Shown: positions 53,114 to 61,723, counted from the first letter of the stretch. The stretch is DNA of 64,000 bases from Nitrospirota bacterium (GCA_015492645.1 WGER01000031.1:1-64000), one strand, 5' to 3'. The notes: generated by a model from the letters alone, not told the origin. Numbers and translations are program-made.

Positions 53114-54324
53114 CTCTTCACCTTCAACCTTATATTGAACTGTTCCCCTTCATCTCTGGTTACAATGGGTGACAGGAGTTTCATCTCAGCGAATATAGCA
53201 GATCCCTGAAGTGACTTCAGTGTTTCCAGGGCATCTCCTGCATATCCCCTTATCTCCACCCTGTCTCCCTCGTATTTCAGGTACTGAAGCCATGCATCAA
53301 GAGGTACCCTCTCAGTCAGTTCCCTCAGAATAACCACCCCTTTGAAGGTCCTCTCCCTTACCGCTGTGAGTTCTTTCAGTTGTCCTGAGACCCTTCTGAA
53401 CCGTTCACTGTCATCCAGAAGGGGTAGTGCCTTTTGCTCAAGGGTTGAGAGTCTCTGTTCTGTATCTCTCAGTGCCAGATGGAATCTCCAGTAGGGAAGG
53501 AGCCCTGAGAGGAGGTGGATTACAATGGCGAGTGCTAACAATACAGTGGCCACCTTTGTAATTGTCGCTTCTGCCACTAAGGGCCTGGGCAAAAACTCAA
53601 TACTCAGGGGCGACCCTGTCGGTGCCTTTGTAAGGACCTCTCTCTCATCAATGGGCACCCTCCTTGGTTGTTCAAGGGCTGTCTCCATTCCTGTGGGTAT
53701 GTAGAAGTCGGCATCATGGGGGAGGTCCCTGAGCAGTATCTCAAGTGCCTTTGCCCTCTTCAGTTCCGAGAGTCTCTTCTCTTTAAAGCAGGCGATCTGC
53801 AGGTATTCGGACTCTCTGTACAGAAGACATGAGTGCCTCTCTGAAGAGATGTACTTCCTCTGGAAATAGCCTGCCACCTCGGTAAAGTAGGGCCTCAGGG
53901 AGATGACCCGCACACCAGCCTCCTCTGCCAGGCTGAAATACTCCTCTGCCTTTGCCCTTGAAAGGGCTGCTGCGATGACCCTGCTCCCCTCTTCTGTCCG
54001 ATCAATCACCCTGAAACCGAAGAGATACTCCTCCAGGGGTAGAGGCAGTGTGTCCTCCATCTTAAAAGGTACCGCCCTTGCTATGTCTGAGGACCTCTTT
54101 AAGGGGAGTGTGAAAAAATCGGATATGGTATGGTAGAAGGGGAAGAGGATTATAACGCCCTGCAGAGGATATCTGGCCCCCTTTTCCCTGAGGGTCTCCT
54201 TCAATGCATCAGAACCATCTTCCACGACAGCCTCATCCACCACTATGGATTTCAGCAGTCGGGACTTGATGATCAGTAGTCTATGCCGTTTTTCGCTTAT
54301 CCTTAGTACTGCTATAAATGACAT
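53110..54324 (-). CDS. Type II secretion GspL-like protein
   Basis: The 404-residue protein has an actin-fold-like cytoplasmic region (about 1-240, with VIILFPFYHTISDFFTLPLK and EEYLFGFRVID), one membrane helix near 265 and a periplasmic ferredoxin-like domain. This is the GspL (PilM plus PilN) layout; it anchors the GspE ATPase to the membrane. The ATG follows GGAGAGAAG. It overlaps the gspK end by 44 bp, the longest overlap in this operon. Confidence 0.78.
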   Translation of the reverse strand: MSFIAVLRISEKRHRLLIIKSRLLKSIVVDEAVVEDGSDALKETLREKGARYPLQGVIILFPFYHTISDFFTLPLKRSSDIARAVPFKMEDTLPLPLEEYLFGFRVIDRTEEGSRVIAAALSRAKAEEYFSLAEEAGVRVISLRPYFTEVAGYFQRKYISSERHSCLLYRESEYLQIACFKEKRLSELKRAKALEILLRDLPHDADFYIPTGMETALEQPRRVPIDEREVLTKAPTGSPLSIEFLPRPLVAEATITKVATVLLALAIVIHLLSGLLPYWRFHLALRDTEQRLSTLEQKALPLLDDSERFRRVSGQLKELTAVRERTFKGVVILRELTERVPLDAWLQYLKYEGDRVEIRGYAGDALETLKSLQGSAIFAEMKLLSPIVTRDEGEQFNIRLKVKR

Positions 54325-55231
54325 CTTCTCTCCAGTAGAGCACCTCTGCCTTAAAGCCTCTTATATGGGGCCTCCTCTGAACCACTGCATGAATATTATA
54401 ACCAATATCAGAGTTCTTATAATGACCTGAAACCTCTATACTGAATACAGTGGAGGCCGTCTTGTTAAATCCCTTTGACGCGAATACACCAGGAATCACC
54501 CTCAGCCCTCCAATTTCAGGATCTCTGTACCTCATCACCATCTCTATATCAGGTTCAGGGATCCCCATTAACCTCATTATCCTCTCACTGGCGGTGTTTA
54601 TGTTTATCCCTCCTGTGCCGTAGGTGGTGATATAGGACAGCAGTGGCGGGTGTTCCTCTGAGCCATAGAGGACGTCCCTGCCAAACCCCTTTACAAGGAG
54701 GAGTTCCCACGGGGTGTCAAGGGGCTGATTCTTTGATGTGTAGCCCAACCCCCTGTAGTACTCGTCTTCCGCTCCATTGAGCCTATGTGCATCGTCCGGG
54801 TCTATCCAGTCCTTCAGGCTGTCCACCATCTCATCCACCCTCTCAGGGGGGTATCCGAGAGACAGCAGCAACCCCCTCAAGAGGTCATCCCTCAGAAAGT
54901 TCAGGTTTACCTTGGCGTCCTCAGGCGTGATCCTCACCTCAGCCACCCCATCGGTGAACTCTATCCTCGCTGGCAGGGGTCTGCTCTCTCTGTCAAGGTG
55001 GAGGAGGCCCTTGCGGTCAAGAAAGTCTACTGCTGGGTCTCTGTCTGAAAGCAGATACTTGAGGGCCTCATTGTATCCCCTGAGCGCAATCGCATAGGAG
55101 AGGGTCTTCTCCTTGTAGTTACGTGTCATTGCTGTGTTCAGCCTGTTTGAGAGGACAAATGTTGAGGCGACTACAATAAGGAAGACCATTGTCCAGAGGA
55201 CCATCAGGAGGGCATATCCGGCTCTGTTCAT
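54281..55231 (-). CDS. gspK: Type II secretion minor pseudopilin GspK
   Basis: The 316-residue protein begins MNRAGYALLMVLWTMVFLIVVAS, a class III leader/hydrophobic helix as in GspK, and has the EWIDxD-type region (DSLKDWIDPDDAHRLNGAEDEYY) and helix-hairpin-helix-like TASERIMRLMGIP. GspK caps the pseudopilus tip. It is the only pseudopilin in the window. It follows gspE with a 4-bp overlap. Confidence 0.85.
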   Translation of the reverse strand: MNRAGYALLMVLWTMVFLIVVASTFVLSNRLNTAMTRNYKEKTLSYAIALRGYNEALKYLLSDRDPAVDFLDRKGLLHLDRESRPLPARIEFTDGVAEVRITPEDAKVNLNFLRDDLLRGLLLSLGYPPERVDEMVDSLKDWIDPDDAHRLNGAEDEYYRGLGYTSKNQPLDTPWELLLVKGFGRDVLYGSEEHPPLLSYITTYGTGGININTASERIMRLMGIPEPDIEMVMRYRDPEIGGLRVIPGVFASKGFNKTASTVFSIEVSGHYKNSDIGYNIHAVVQRRPHIRGFKAEVLYWREDVIYSSTKDKRKTA

Positions 55232-56901
55232 ACTATCTCTGTCTGTGTGACACGGAGGACCTCATCCAGCGTGGTAATCCCCTTTGTGGCCTTAAGTATC
55301 CCATCCTGTCTCAGTGTCCTCATGCCAAGTGCTATCGCCCTCTCCCTCAATTCTGCCGCTGTGGCCTTCTCCATTATCATCTCCCTTATCTCGTCATTGA
55401 CCACAAGCAACTCGAAGATCGCTATCCTCCCCCTGTACCCTGTACCTGAACACTCACTGCATCCCCTGCCCCTGTAGAGGCTCTCTTCTGTAAGACCGAA
55501 CTCCTCCCGCAACTCCCTCGGGACCTCATATGCCTCCCTGCAACTGGTACATACCCTCCTCACGAGCCTCTGTGCCACCACACCTATGAGGGTTGAAGAG
55601 ACAAGGTAATTCTCAACACCCATGTCCATCAGCCTCGTAATCGCTCCAGGGGCATCGTTCGTATGGAGTGTACTGAACAGCAGGTGACCTGTAAGGGCCG
55701 CATGGATTGCTATTGAGGCGGTCTCCAGGTCCCTGATCTCTCCCACCATGATAATATCGGGGTCCTGCCTGACTATATGCCGGAGACCTGTGGCAAAGGT
55801 CAGCCCTATCTTTGGCCTCACATTTATCTGGGTCACCCCCTTGAGCATATACTCAACCGGTTCCTCTATGGTGATGATCTTCTTCTGGGGGGTGTTTATT
55901 CTATCAAGAGACGCATATAGAGTGGTGCTCTTTCCGCTACCGGTAGGACCTGTTATCAGTATCATACCATAGGGCTGCTGGATCAGCCTCTGGTAAAGCC
56001 GGAGGAGGTGGTCATCAAAGCCGAGGTTCTCGAGTGTGATAAAGGAGGATTCCCTATCCAGCAGTCTCATCACAATGCTTTCACCGTGCACACTGGGCAG
56101 TGTAGAGACCCTGATATCTATCTCCCTGTCTGCAAAGGTACCCTCGATCCTGCCATCCTGTGGCATCCTCCTTTCGGCGATATTCATGGAGGCCATCAGT
56201 TTTATCCTTGAGGCGACTGCAGGATGCATCCTCAGGGGCAGGGCCTCCTTCTCATGGAGTATCCCGTCAATCCTGTATCTGACCCTGAGATACCCCTCCT
56301 CTGGTTCTATATGGATATCACTCGCCCTGTCCCTGACAGCGTTCTCGATCAGGAGGTTCACCAGTTTTATAATCCCCTTCTCCTGGGCGAGGTCACGGAG
56401 GTGGTCCAGTTCCTCAGGGCTCTCAGGTGTAATATCCTCCTGTACATCTGCTATCACCCTCCTCATCGTCGCCTCTCTTGAGGCAAAGGCATTCTCTATA
56501 TGTCTCAGGATCACCTCACGCCTTGCCAGAAGGGGTATCACCCTGTAACCAAGACTCGCCTCCAGCACCTCAATCACATCAGCCCTCTGGGGTTCTGGGA
56601 TAGCCACATAGAGGGTGTTGTGTTCTAATCTTATCGGAAAGACCTCATGCCTCTTCAGAAACTCATAGGAGAGGTTTTCAAGAGGAAGGTCAGGCGGGAA
56701 GTCGGCATCACGGGCGATCTGCATCCTGTGCTGTAGTGCAAGGGCCTCAAGGAGGTGCTCATCCTTCAGATTCATCTCGGACAGTATCTCCCCTACCCTC
56801 CTTTTATGCCCCTCCTGTCTCTGGACCTCAAGGGCCCTCTGGAGTTCTTCTTCAGTAATATAGCCCGCCTCTACCAGTATCTCACCCAGTCTCTTCTGCA
56901 T
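55228..56901 (-). CDS. gspE: Type II secretion/type IV pilus assembly ATPase GspE
   Basis: The 557-residue protein has N-terminal N1/MshEN domains (about 1-150), the ATPase core with Walker A TGPTGSGKSTTLYA, Asp box, IVRQDPDIIMVGEIRD and His box LTGHLLFSTLHTNDAP, and a zinc site CTSC...CSEC. It powers pseudopilus assembly. The start overlaps alr by 20 bp and has GGAGGATTTACAGG before it. gspF and the major pseudopilin are not in the window. Confidence 0.93.
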   Translation of the reverse strand: MQKRLGEILVEAGYITEEELQRALEVQRQEGHKRRVGEILSEMNLKDEHLLEALALQHRMQIARDADFPPDLPLENLSYEFLKRHEVFPIRLEHNTLYVAIPEPQRADVIEVLEASLGYRVIPLLARREVILRHIENAFASREATMRRVIADVQEDITPESPEELDHLRDLAQEKGIIKLVNLLIENAVRDRASDIHIEPEEGYLRVRYRIDGILHEKEALPLRMHPAVASRIKLMASMNIAERRMPQDGRIEGTFADREIDIRVSTLPSVHGESIVMRLLDRESSFITLENLGFDDHLLRLYQRLIQQPYGMILITGPTGSGKSTTLYASLDRINTPQKKIITIEEPVEYMLKGVTQINVRPKIGLTFATGLRHIVRQDPDIIMVGEIRDLETASIAIHAALTGHLLFSTLHTNDAPGAITRLMDMGVENYLVSSTLIGVVAQRLVRRVCTSCREAYEVPRELREEFGLTEESLYRGRGCSECSGTGYRGRIAIFELLVVNDEIREMIMEKATAAELRERAIALGMRTLRQDGILKATKGITTLDEVLRVTQTEIV

Positions 56902-57985
56902 GCCTGTAAATCCTCCTCCTAGACCTGCCCATGGTGGTCATGATCTCATAAGGGATGGTGCCTGCTGCCCTGGCGATCTCCTCAACACCTATCATCTCAC
57001 CACCTTGGACCCCAAGGAATACCACCTCCTCTCCCTCATCCACCTCCTCTAAATCCGTGAGGTCCACCATTGTGAGGTCCATGCATACCCTGCCAACCAC
57101 AGGGACCCTCCGTCCCTTCACCAGTACTGAGAAGTTGTTGGATAGTGATCTCGGAACACCATCGGCATAACCAGCAGGTACAACCCCTATCAGGCTCTGT
57201 CTTGTGGTTATGAATGTCCTGCCATAACTGATGCTTGTGCCCTTCTTCACCCTCCTTATATCAGCAATAAATGACCTTACAGTCATCACCTGTCTGATAT
57301 CCATTGCCTCTGTCTGGAGTCCGCCATAGAGCATCAGCCCTGGCCTCACCATATCCATATAGGACTCTGGCAGGTTCAATATGGCATGGGAGTTTGCAGC
57401 ATGGCAGATGAGGGGCCCCACCCTCTGTATGAGATACTCCCTGACCTGAAGGAGGGTCCTTATCTGTCTTATAGAGTATTCCCTCTCCTCGGAGTCAGCC
57501 TCAGGGAAGTGGGTCATCAGACCCACTGGTTGAAGCCCTTCCAACCGTAGGACCTCTTCTATCTCTGTCTGAACAGACTCACCATTGAGACCCACCCTCC
57601 CCATACCCGTATCTATATTCAGATGGACACGGAGTTTCCTGTTCCTCCTCAGGGCGATCTTTGATAGTTCCCTTGCAAAGTGTATACTGTTAATAACGGG
57701 TATAAGGTCCCTGTCAAGAAACTCTTCAGAGGCATCACGCTCAAACAGCACCAGTATATCTGTATTGATGCCGGATTCTCTCAGTTCAAGTGCCTCTGAA
57801 AGGAAGGCAACTGCAAACAGGTCCACACCTGCATTCTGTAAGGTCTTCGAAACCTCAACGGCCCCGTGTCCGTAGGCATCTGCCTTTACAACCGCTATTA
57901 TTGGCCTTTTGACCCTCCTTTTAATCTCTGTCAGGTTGTGAAGGAGATGGCGGAGATCGATCTCTAAGAGGAGTCCCCTCTGCAC
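56882..57985 (-). CDS. alr: Alanine racemase
   Basis: The 367-residue protein has the PLP lysine in AVVKADAYGHGAVEV, HLNIDTGMGRVGL, the RPGLMLYGG region, and SYGRTFITTRQSLIGVVPAGYADG with a catalytic Tyr partner. It interconverts L- and D-alanine for peptidoglycan. The start is GTG 57985. It is followed by the gsp genes and preceded by tatA (36 bp), so one long transcript is possible. Confidence 0.95.
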   Translation of the reverse strand: MQRGLLLEIDLRHLLHNLTEIKRRVKRPIIAVVKADAYGHGAVEVSKTLQNAGVDLFAVAFLSEALELRESGINTDILVLFERDASEEFLDRDLIPVINSIHFARELSKIALRRNRKLRVHLNIDTGMGRVGLNGESVQTEIEEVLRLEGLQPVGLMTHFPEADSEEREYSIRQIRTLLQVREYLIQRVGPLICHAANSHAILNLPESYMDMVRPGLMLYGGLQTEAMDIRQVMTVRSFIADIRRVKKGTSISYGRTFITTRQSLIGVVPAGYADGVPRSLSNNFSVLVKGRRVPVVGRVCMDLTMVDLTDLEEVDEGEEVVFLGVQGGEMIGVEEIARAAGTIPYEIMTTMGRSRRRIYRHAEETG

Positions 57986-58021
57986 CTAAGTCAGGACTCA
58001 ATGGTTTTGCTTTTGTGATGA

Positions 58022-58234
58022 CTAAGCCTTTTCATTGGTTGTCTCGGCCGACTCTGTCTTGTCAACAGGTTTCTTGGGTGTAACATCTATCTCGTCAGGT
58101 TCACTCGTCGCCTTCTTGAAGTTCTTTATGGCCTGTCCTATTCCTCTTCCTAACTCGGGCAGCCTGGATGCACCAAACAGAATCACCACAATTATCAGCA
58201 CTATTATCAGTTCCTGTGTGCCTAATCCAAACAT
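58022..58234 (-). CDS. tatA: Sec-independent translocase protein TatA
   Basis: The 70-residue protein has the TatA hinge: membrane helix [25 protein letters not shown], the FG and amphipathic KNFKKATSE segment and a charged tail. It forms the Tat pore with TatC; the Rieske protein at 21.7 kb has a twin-arginine signal. Its ATG lies inside the end of mobA (13-bp overlap), with AGGAGGTCAACC in front. Confidence 0.93.
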   Translation of the reverse strand: MFGLGTQELIIVLIIVVILFGASRLPELGRGIGQAIKNFKKATSEPDEIDVTPKKPVDKTESAETTNEKA

Positions 58235-58899
58235 GGTTGACCTCCTATCTGTTTTTTGTACTCCTCCAGTGTATTTATATTAACAAAATTCTTGAGATCA
58301 GGGTCTATCTTTTTTATCTCCTCCTCTGGAATAATATGACACCTCACCTTCCCCAGGAACTCCAGCATCTGGACCCTGCCCTGGGTAAGGAGATCTCCGA
58401 TCTCACCTATCAGTGATCTGTGGTACAGTCCAAAAAGGGGGTGTATGGTACCCCCTGCCTCACAGACCACCACCTGTGCATCAGTAGGGACATTTATAAT
58501 ATATTCGATTACGGTCTTTTTGATAAAGGGCATATCTGAGGCTACCACAAAGAGCCATTCGGTAGTTATGTTCAACAGACTGGAGAATATCCCGCTTAAA
58601 GGACCGGCTCCCCTGTAGAGGTCACCTATCATGGGCAGGCCAAGGTAGAAGAAGTGCTCAGGTGTATTGGTGCTGATCAGGACATCCCTGAAGAGTTCCT
58701 TCAATATCCCTGTGGTCCTTTCAATGAGCCTCTGGTTGTCAACCCGCATCAGGGCCTTTACTATTGGAAACCTCCTGTTTGAACCGCCTGCAAGCACCAC
58801 AGCAGAACTCCCCTTTTGACTCTGGAAGACCTCTGTGTGCCCTGTATCTCCTGCCATATTGTTATTATAACCACATCTGTCCAGAAGAGGTGAGTCCAT
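58222..58899 (-). CDS. mobA: Molybdenum cofactor guanylyltransferase-like protein
   Basis: The 225-residue protein has the nucleotide-binding [29 protein letters not shown], and [13 protein letters not shown], in the MobA arrangement, though LAGGxSxRMG is degenerate (SNRRF). MobA adds GMP to molybdopterin. ATG 58899 gives 14 extra N-terminal residues; ATG 58857 after TTATAAT is also possible. It overlaps tatA; Tat commonly exports molybdoenzymes. Confidence 0.8.
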   Translation of the reverse strand: MDSPLLDRCGYNNNMAGDTGHTEVFQSQKGSSAVVLAGGSNRRFPIVKALMRVDNQRLIERTTGILKELFRDVLISTNTPEHFFYLGLPMIGDLYRGAGPLSGIFSSLLNITTEWLFVVASDMPFIKKTVIEYIINVPTDAQVVVCEAGGTIHPLFGLYHRSLIGEIGDLLTQGRVQMLEFLGKVRCHIIPEEEIKKIDPDLKNFVNINTLEEYKKQIGGQPCLD

Positions 58900-58947
58900 A
58901 GGTTCTCTGTAATTACTCCACCATCAAATACCTCAATAACCTGCGAT

Positions 58948-59098
58948 AGTATACACAGGCGGTGTACCGAAGAACGGAGGTCAGAAGTCCGAAGTCAGAG
59001 GTCAGAAAACTAAGGAAAATTCCGACTTCTGACCTCTGAGATCCGACCTCTGTTTTTTTGCATACCGCCTGTGCCTCAATCCTGTTTTGGACAGATCT
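58948..59098. repeat. Dispersed palindromic repeat, family A, copy 3
   Basis: ATACACAGGCGGTGTACCGA on the left and GCATACCGCCTGTGCC on the right, with the CAGAAGTC/GACTTCTG interior, as in copies 1 and 2. The right flank CAATCCTGTTTTGGACAGAT nearly matches that of copy 1. It lies in the 277-bp gap between mobA and the regulator gene. Confidence 0.85.
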
Positions 59099-59142
59099 GA
59101 ACCAGAAGTTAAACGGTAATCTACGGTCTAATACGCCTGTTT

Positions 59143-59148
59143 TATAAT
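59143..59148 (+). promoter_or_regulatory. Candidate -10 of the sigma-54 activator gene
   Basis: A TATAAT lies 29 bp before ATG 59177, with only a weak -35 (TCTACG, 17 bp upstream). The activator would thus be made by the housekeeping sigma factor. Confidence 0.35.
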
Positions 59149-59176
59149 TGAATAACTAATATGGTAAGATGGTGAT

Positions 59177-60679
59177 ATGGAGAAAGGCAGTGAAAAGGCA
59201 ACATCCCTTCTGAATTCAGACAAAAAAGGCATATCTATCCAATCACCAGAACAGGCCCCTGATGATATCGGCCCTCTCAGGGGACAGAGATTTCTGCTCT
59301 TTGACATACATCACCAGTCTCTCAGATCACTGAAGGAGGCGCTTGAGGTCTCAGGGGCAGAGGTATATGCCGCAACAGAAGAAGCATCCTTGAGGAATAT
59401 AATAGAACGGGCGAGATTTGATTTCCTGATCTACGGCGTACAGGAAGGAGAACCACTCCATTCAGGACTGTTTAAGGTCTTCAAGGATCGGAATCCCTCT
59501 GGACAGGTCTTTTTACTCCTGCCACATATCTATTACGGGATCTCTGAAGAAGATGAGATAACCTCCCTTGTGGATGACTACTTCTTCAAACCGATTGACC
59601 CGAAGAGATTCGTTCTCACCCTTCAGAGCCTTTACGGCAGGGCAACACTGCTTGACCACTCCATCTCACCGGTTGACCCCCTTGTGAGCCAACTCCATCC
59701 CTACATCCTCTTCAGGAGTTCTGAAATGAAGAGGGTCCTGGCCCAGTTACCAAGGATTGCTGCCTCTGATCAGACTGTCCTCATCTCAGGTGAGACAGGT
59801 ACAGGGAAGGAACTTGTGGCAAGGGCGATACATTTCCTCAGTCCCCGTGCAGGAGGTCCCTTTGTCGCAATAAACTGCGGCGCCATACCAGACACCCTCA
59901 TAGAGGCCGAACTATTTGGCCATGAAAGGGGTGCCTTTACAGGTGCCCTGAGGAGACATCGGGGCAAGTTTGAACTCGCCTCAGGCGGTACCATCTTTAT
60001 GGACGAGATTGGAGATATGGCCGTTTCACTCCAGGTGAAACTCCTGAGGGTGCTTGAAGAGGGCGTCTTTTACCGGGTCGGAGGAGAGTCTCCTATAAAG
60101 GTGGATGTGAGGGTGATAGCGGCAACCCGGAGGGACCTGAGAAAGGCGATGGAGAAGGGGCTCTTCAGGGATGACCTGTACTGGAGACTCAATGTGCTGA
60201 GAATACATCTGCCACCCCTCAGGGAGAGGGTGGAGGATATCCCGCTTCTGGCACTCTACTTCCTGCAGAGGGCCTTTACAGATATGGGTTATCCCCCACC
60301 TTATCCACACCTGTCTGCTGGTACAATTGATCTCCTTGAGAAACTCCCCTGGCACGGAAACGTGAGGGAATTGAGAAACCTGATGACCAGGGTTGCCACC
60401 CTTATGCCTGACAGGACAGTCAGGGTCCTGCCACTGCATATACTCCCCCACCTGGACGAGGTTATAAGCCATCTGAGGCCTCCTGTTAATACCCAGGACC
60501 ACCTCCCACCAGGGGTCTTCATACCCATCGGGACCCCCCTTCGACAGGCAGAGGAGATGCTGATCAGGGAGACACTCCGTTACACCAAGGGCAACCGTTC
60601 AAGGGCAGCCCGCATCCTGAAGATAAGCATCAGGACCCTCAGGAGAAGGATTAAATCCATAGGACAAAATGACCTATAG
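59177..60679 (+). CDS. Sigma-54-dependent activator with degenerate receiver domain
   Basis: The 500-residue protein has a receiver-like N-terminus (about 35-155) that lacks the phospho-acceptor: the strand that should read LxxxD reads FDFLIYGVQEG, although FFKPID keeps the lysine. It then has an AAA+ domain (GETGTGKELVARAIH, GAFTGALRRH) and a helix-turn-helix (SRAARILKISIRTLRRRI). Activation must therefore be by another signal. The three operators and sigma-54 promoter at its 3' end point to the hsp20 operon as its target. The stop codon lies inside the operator array. Confidence 0.9.
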   Translation: MEKGSEKATSLLNSDKKGISIQSPEQAPDDIGPLRGQRFLLFDIHHQSLRSLKEALEVSGAEVYAATEEASLRNIIERARFDFLIYGVQEGEPLHSGLFKVFKDRNPSGQVFLLLPHIYYGISEEDEITSLVDDYFFKPIDPKRFVLTLQSLYGRATLLDHSISPVDPLVSQLHPYILFRSSEMKRVLAQLPRIAASDQTVLISGETGTGKELVARAIHFLSPRAGGPFVAINCGAIPDTLIEAELFGHERGAFTGALRRHRGKFELASGGTIFMDEIGDMAVSLQVKLLRVLEEGVFYRVGGESPIKVDVRVIAATRRDLRKAMEKGLFRDDLYWRLNVLRIHLPPLRERVEDIPLLALYFLQRAFTDMGYPPPYPHLSAGTIDLLEKLPWHGNVRELRNLMTRVATLMPDRTVRVLPLHILPHLDEVISHLRPPVNTQDHLPPGVFIPIGTPLRQAEEMLIRETLRYTKGNRSRAARILKISIRTLRRRIKSIGQNDL

Positions 60680-60728
60680 GACATTTTGTCCTATCTCTAT
60701 TCCACTCACTGTAGGCCAAAATGTCCTG
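60660..60728 (+). promoter_or_regulatory. Three palindromic operators (activator binding sites)
   Basis: Site 1 TAGGACAAAATGACCTA (60660-60676), site 2 TAGGACATTTTGTCCTA (60677-60693, perfect palindrome) and site 3 TAGGCCAAAATGTCCTG (60712-60728) share TAGGACA-NNN-TGTCCTA. Sites 1 and 2 abut; site 3 starts 35 bp after site 2. They lie 52-136 bp upstream of the -24 element, the usual place for sigma-54 activator sites. The gene just upstream is the likely binder. Confidence 0.75.
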
Positions 60729-60780
60729 CCATTATTATCGGTCAGGAGATAACCGATTGACTTTTAATAATATTTTGAAT

Positions 60781-60796
60781 TGGCACAATTTTTGCT
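60781..60796 (+). promoter_or_regulatory. Sigma-54 (-24/-12) promoter of the hsp20 operon
   Basis: TGGCAC (60781-60786), AATTT, TTGCT (60792-60796) matches TGGCAC-N5-TTGCW exactly, with GG and GC 10 bases apart. The first hsp20 start codon is 57 bp further on, behind AAGGAGGTGAT. Confidence 0.85.
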
Positions 60797-60852
60797 AAAT
60801 AGATGATTGGAAAGGGGTATTCCCTGAACAAAAATGGAAGGAGGTGATTCAG

Positions 60853-61305
60853 ATGCTCTTGAGGGACATTGAGAGGGTCTTTGACCCCTGGCGTGAATTT
60901 GAGAGGATAGAAAGAGAGTTGAGAAGGATGGAGAAGGAGATGGACAGACTCCTGGCAGAGGTGGGTTTTGGAGTGCGTGAGGAGTATCCACCTGTAAACC
61001 TCTGGACAAATGAAGAGGGCGCGATTGTTACTGTGGAGTTGCCAGGTGTAGAACCTGAGGATGTGGATATCACGGTGGTGGGCAGGAGGCTCACACTGAA
61101 GGGGACAAGAAAACCTCTCGCTTCTGATGGTGTGAGATTTCACCTCAGAGAGAGGTGGGATGGCGATTTCACAAGGAGTATAGAACTGCCCTTCAGAGTT
61201 GAGCCTGCCAAGGTAGAGGCGAAGTACAGGAATGGGATACTCTACATAACGCTTCCAAGGGCAGAAGAGGAAAAACCGAAGAAGATAACAGTGCAGACCT
61301 CCTGA
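60853..61305 (+). CDS. Small heat shock protein Hsp20, first of three
   Basis: The protein (150 residues from ATG 60853) has an acidic/basic N-terminal helix (about 1-40), an alpha-crystallin domain with VELPGVEPEDVDITVVGRRL and NGILYITLPRA, and a short C-terminus with ITV. It binds unfolding proteins without ATP. I place the start at 60853 rather than 60844 because AAGGAGGTGATTC then acts as a near-perfect Shine-Dalgarno. A GC hairpin and T run follow the stop. Confidence 0.93.
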   Translation: MLLRDIERVFDPWREFERIERELRRMEKEMDRLLAEVGFGVREEYPPVNLWTNEEGAIVTVELPGVEPEDVDITVVGRRLTLKGTRKPLASDGVRFHLRERWDGDFTRSIELPFRVEPAKVEAKYRNGILYITLPRAEEEKPKKITVQTS

Positions 61306-61322
61306 GGGGCCTTGCCCCTTTT
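61305..61322 (+). terminator. Hairpin with T run after hsp20 gene 1
   Basis: GGGGC-CTT-GCCCC followed by TTTT sits directly after the stop. It could partially terminate or stabilise the mRNA before the second gene. Confidence 0.5.
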
Positions 61323-61348
61323 CAGACACCGGGAAAGGAGGTGAACCT

Positions 61349-61723
61349 ATGGCAAGGGAATTGGCCAAAAGGACTGCCGAGCCTGTGAGAGAGAGGGCGA
61401 TAAGACCAGATGTTGACATTATAGAGACTGATACAGAGTATCATCTCTATGCAGACCTGCCCGGGGTGAGTGAGGATAATCTGGATGTGACACTCGAGAA
61501 AGAGGTGCTCACAATAAAGGGAAAGGCAGAGGAAGAGATACCTGCAGGGTACAACCAGAGGTGGGCTGAGTATGTCACAGGCTGGTACGAAAGGAGACTC
61601 CGGATAACCGAGGAGGTGGACAGAGAAGGTATTAAGGCGACGCTGAAGAACGGAGTATTGAAGGTGGTGCTCCCGAAGGCCGAGGCTGCAAAGGCAAAGA
61701 AGATACAGATCGCCCATGAATAA
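61349..61723 (+). CDS. Small heat shock protein Hsp20, second of three
   Basis: The 124-residue protein has a short N-terminus (about 20 residues), an alpha-crystallin domain (DIIETDTEYHLYADLPGVS; NGVLKVVLPKA) and C-terminal IQI. The short N-terminus probably limits its oligomer size compared with its neighbours. ATG follows GAAAGGAGGTGAACCT. A hairpin CCCCTGC-ATT-GCAGGGG (61724-61740) follows its stop without a T run. Confidence 0.92.
   Translation: MARELAKRTAEPVRERAIRPDVDIIETDTEYHLYADLPGVSEDNLDVTLEKEVLTIKGKAEEEIPAGYNQRWAEYVTGWYERRLRITEEVDREGIKATLKNGVLKVVLPKAEAAKAKKIQIAHE

Noticed and set aside
60677-60693. Terminator after the activator gene
   Set aside because: TAGGACATTTTGTCCTA is palindromic but AT-rich, without a T run, and recurs twice nearby as variants, so it fits an operator.
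60742-61419. 225-residue minus-strand ORF over hsp20 genes
   Set aside because: Antisense shadow; it also crosses the sigma-54 promoter.
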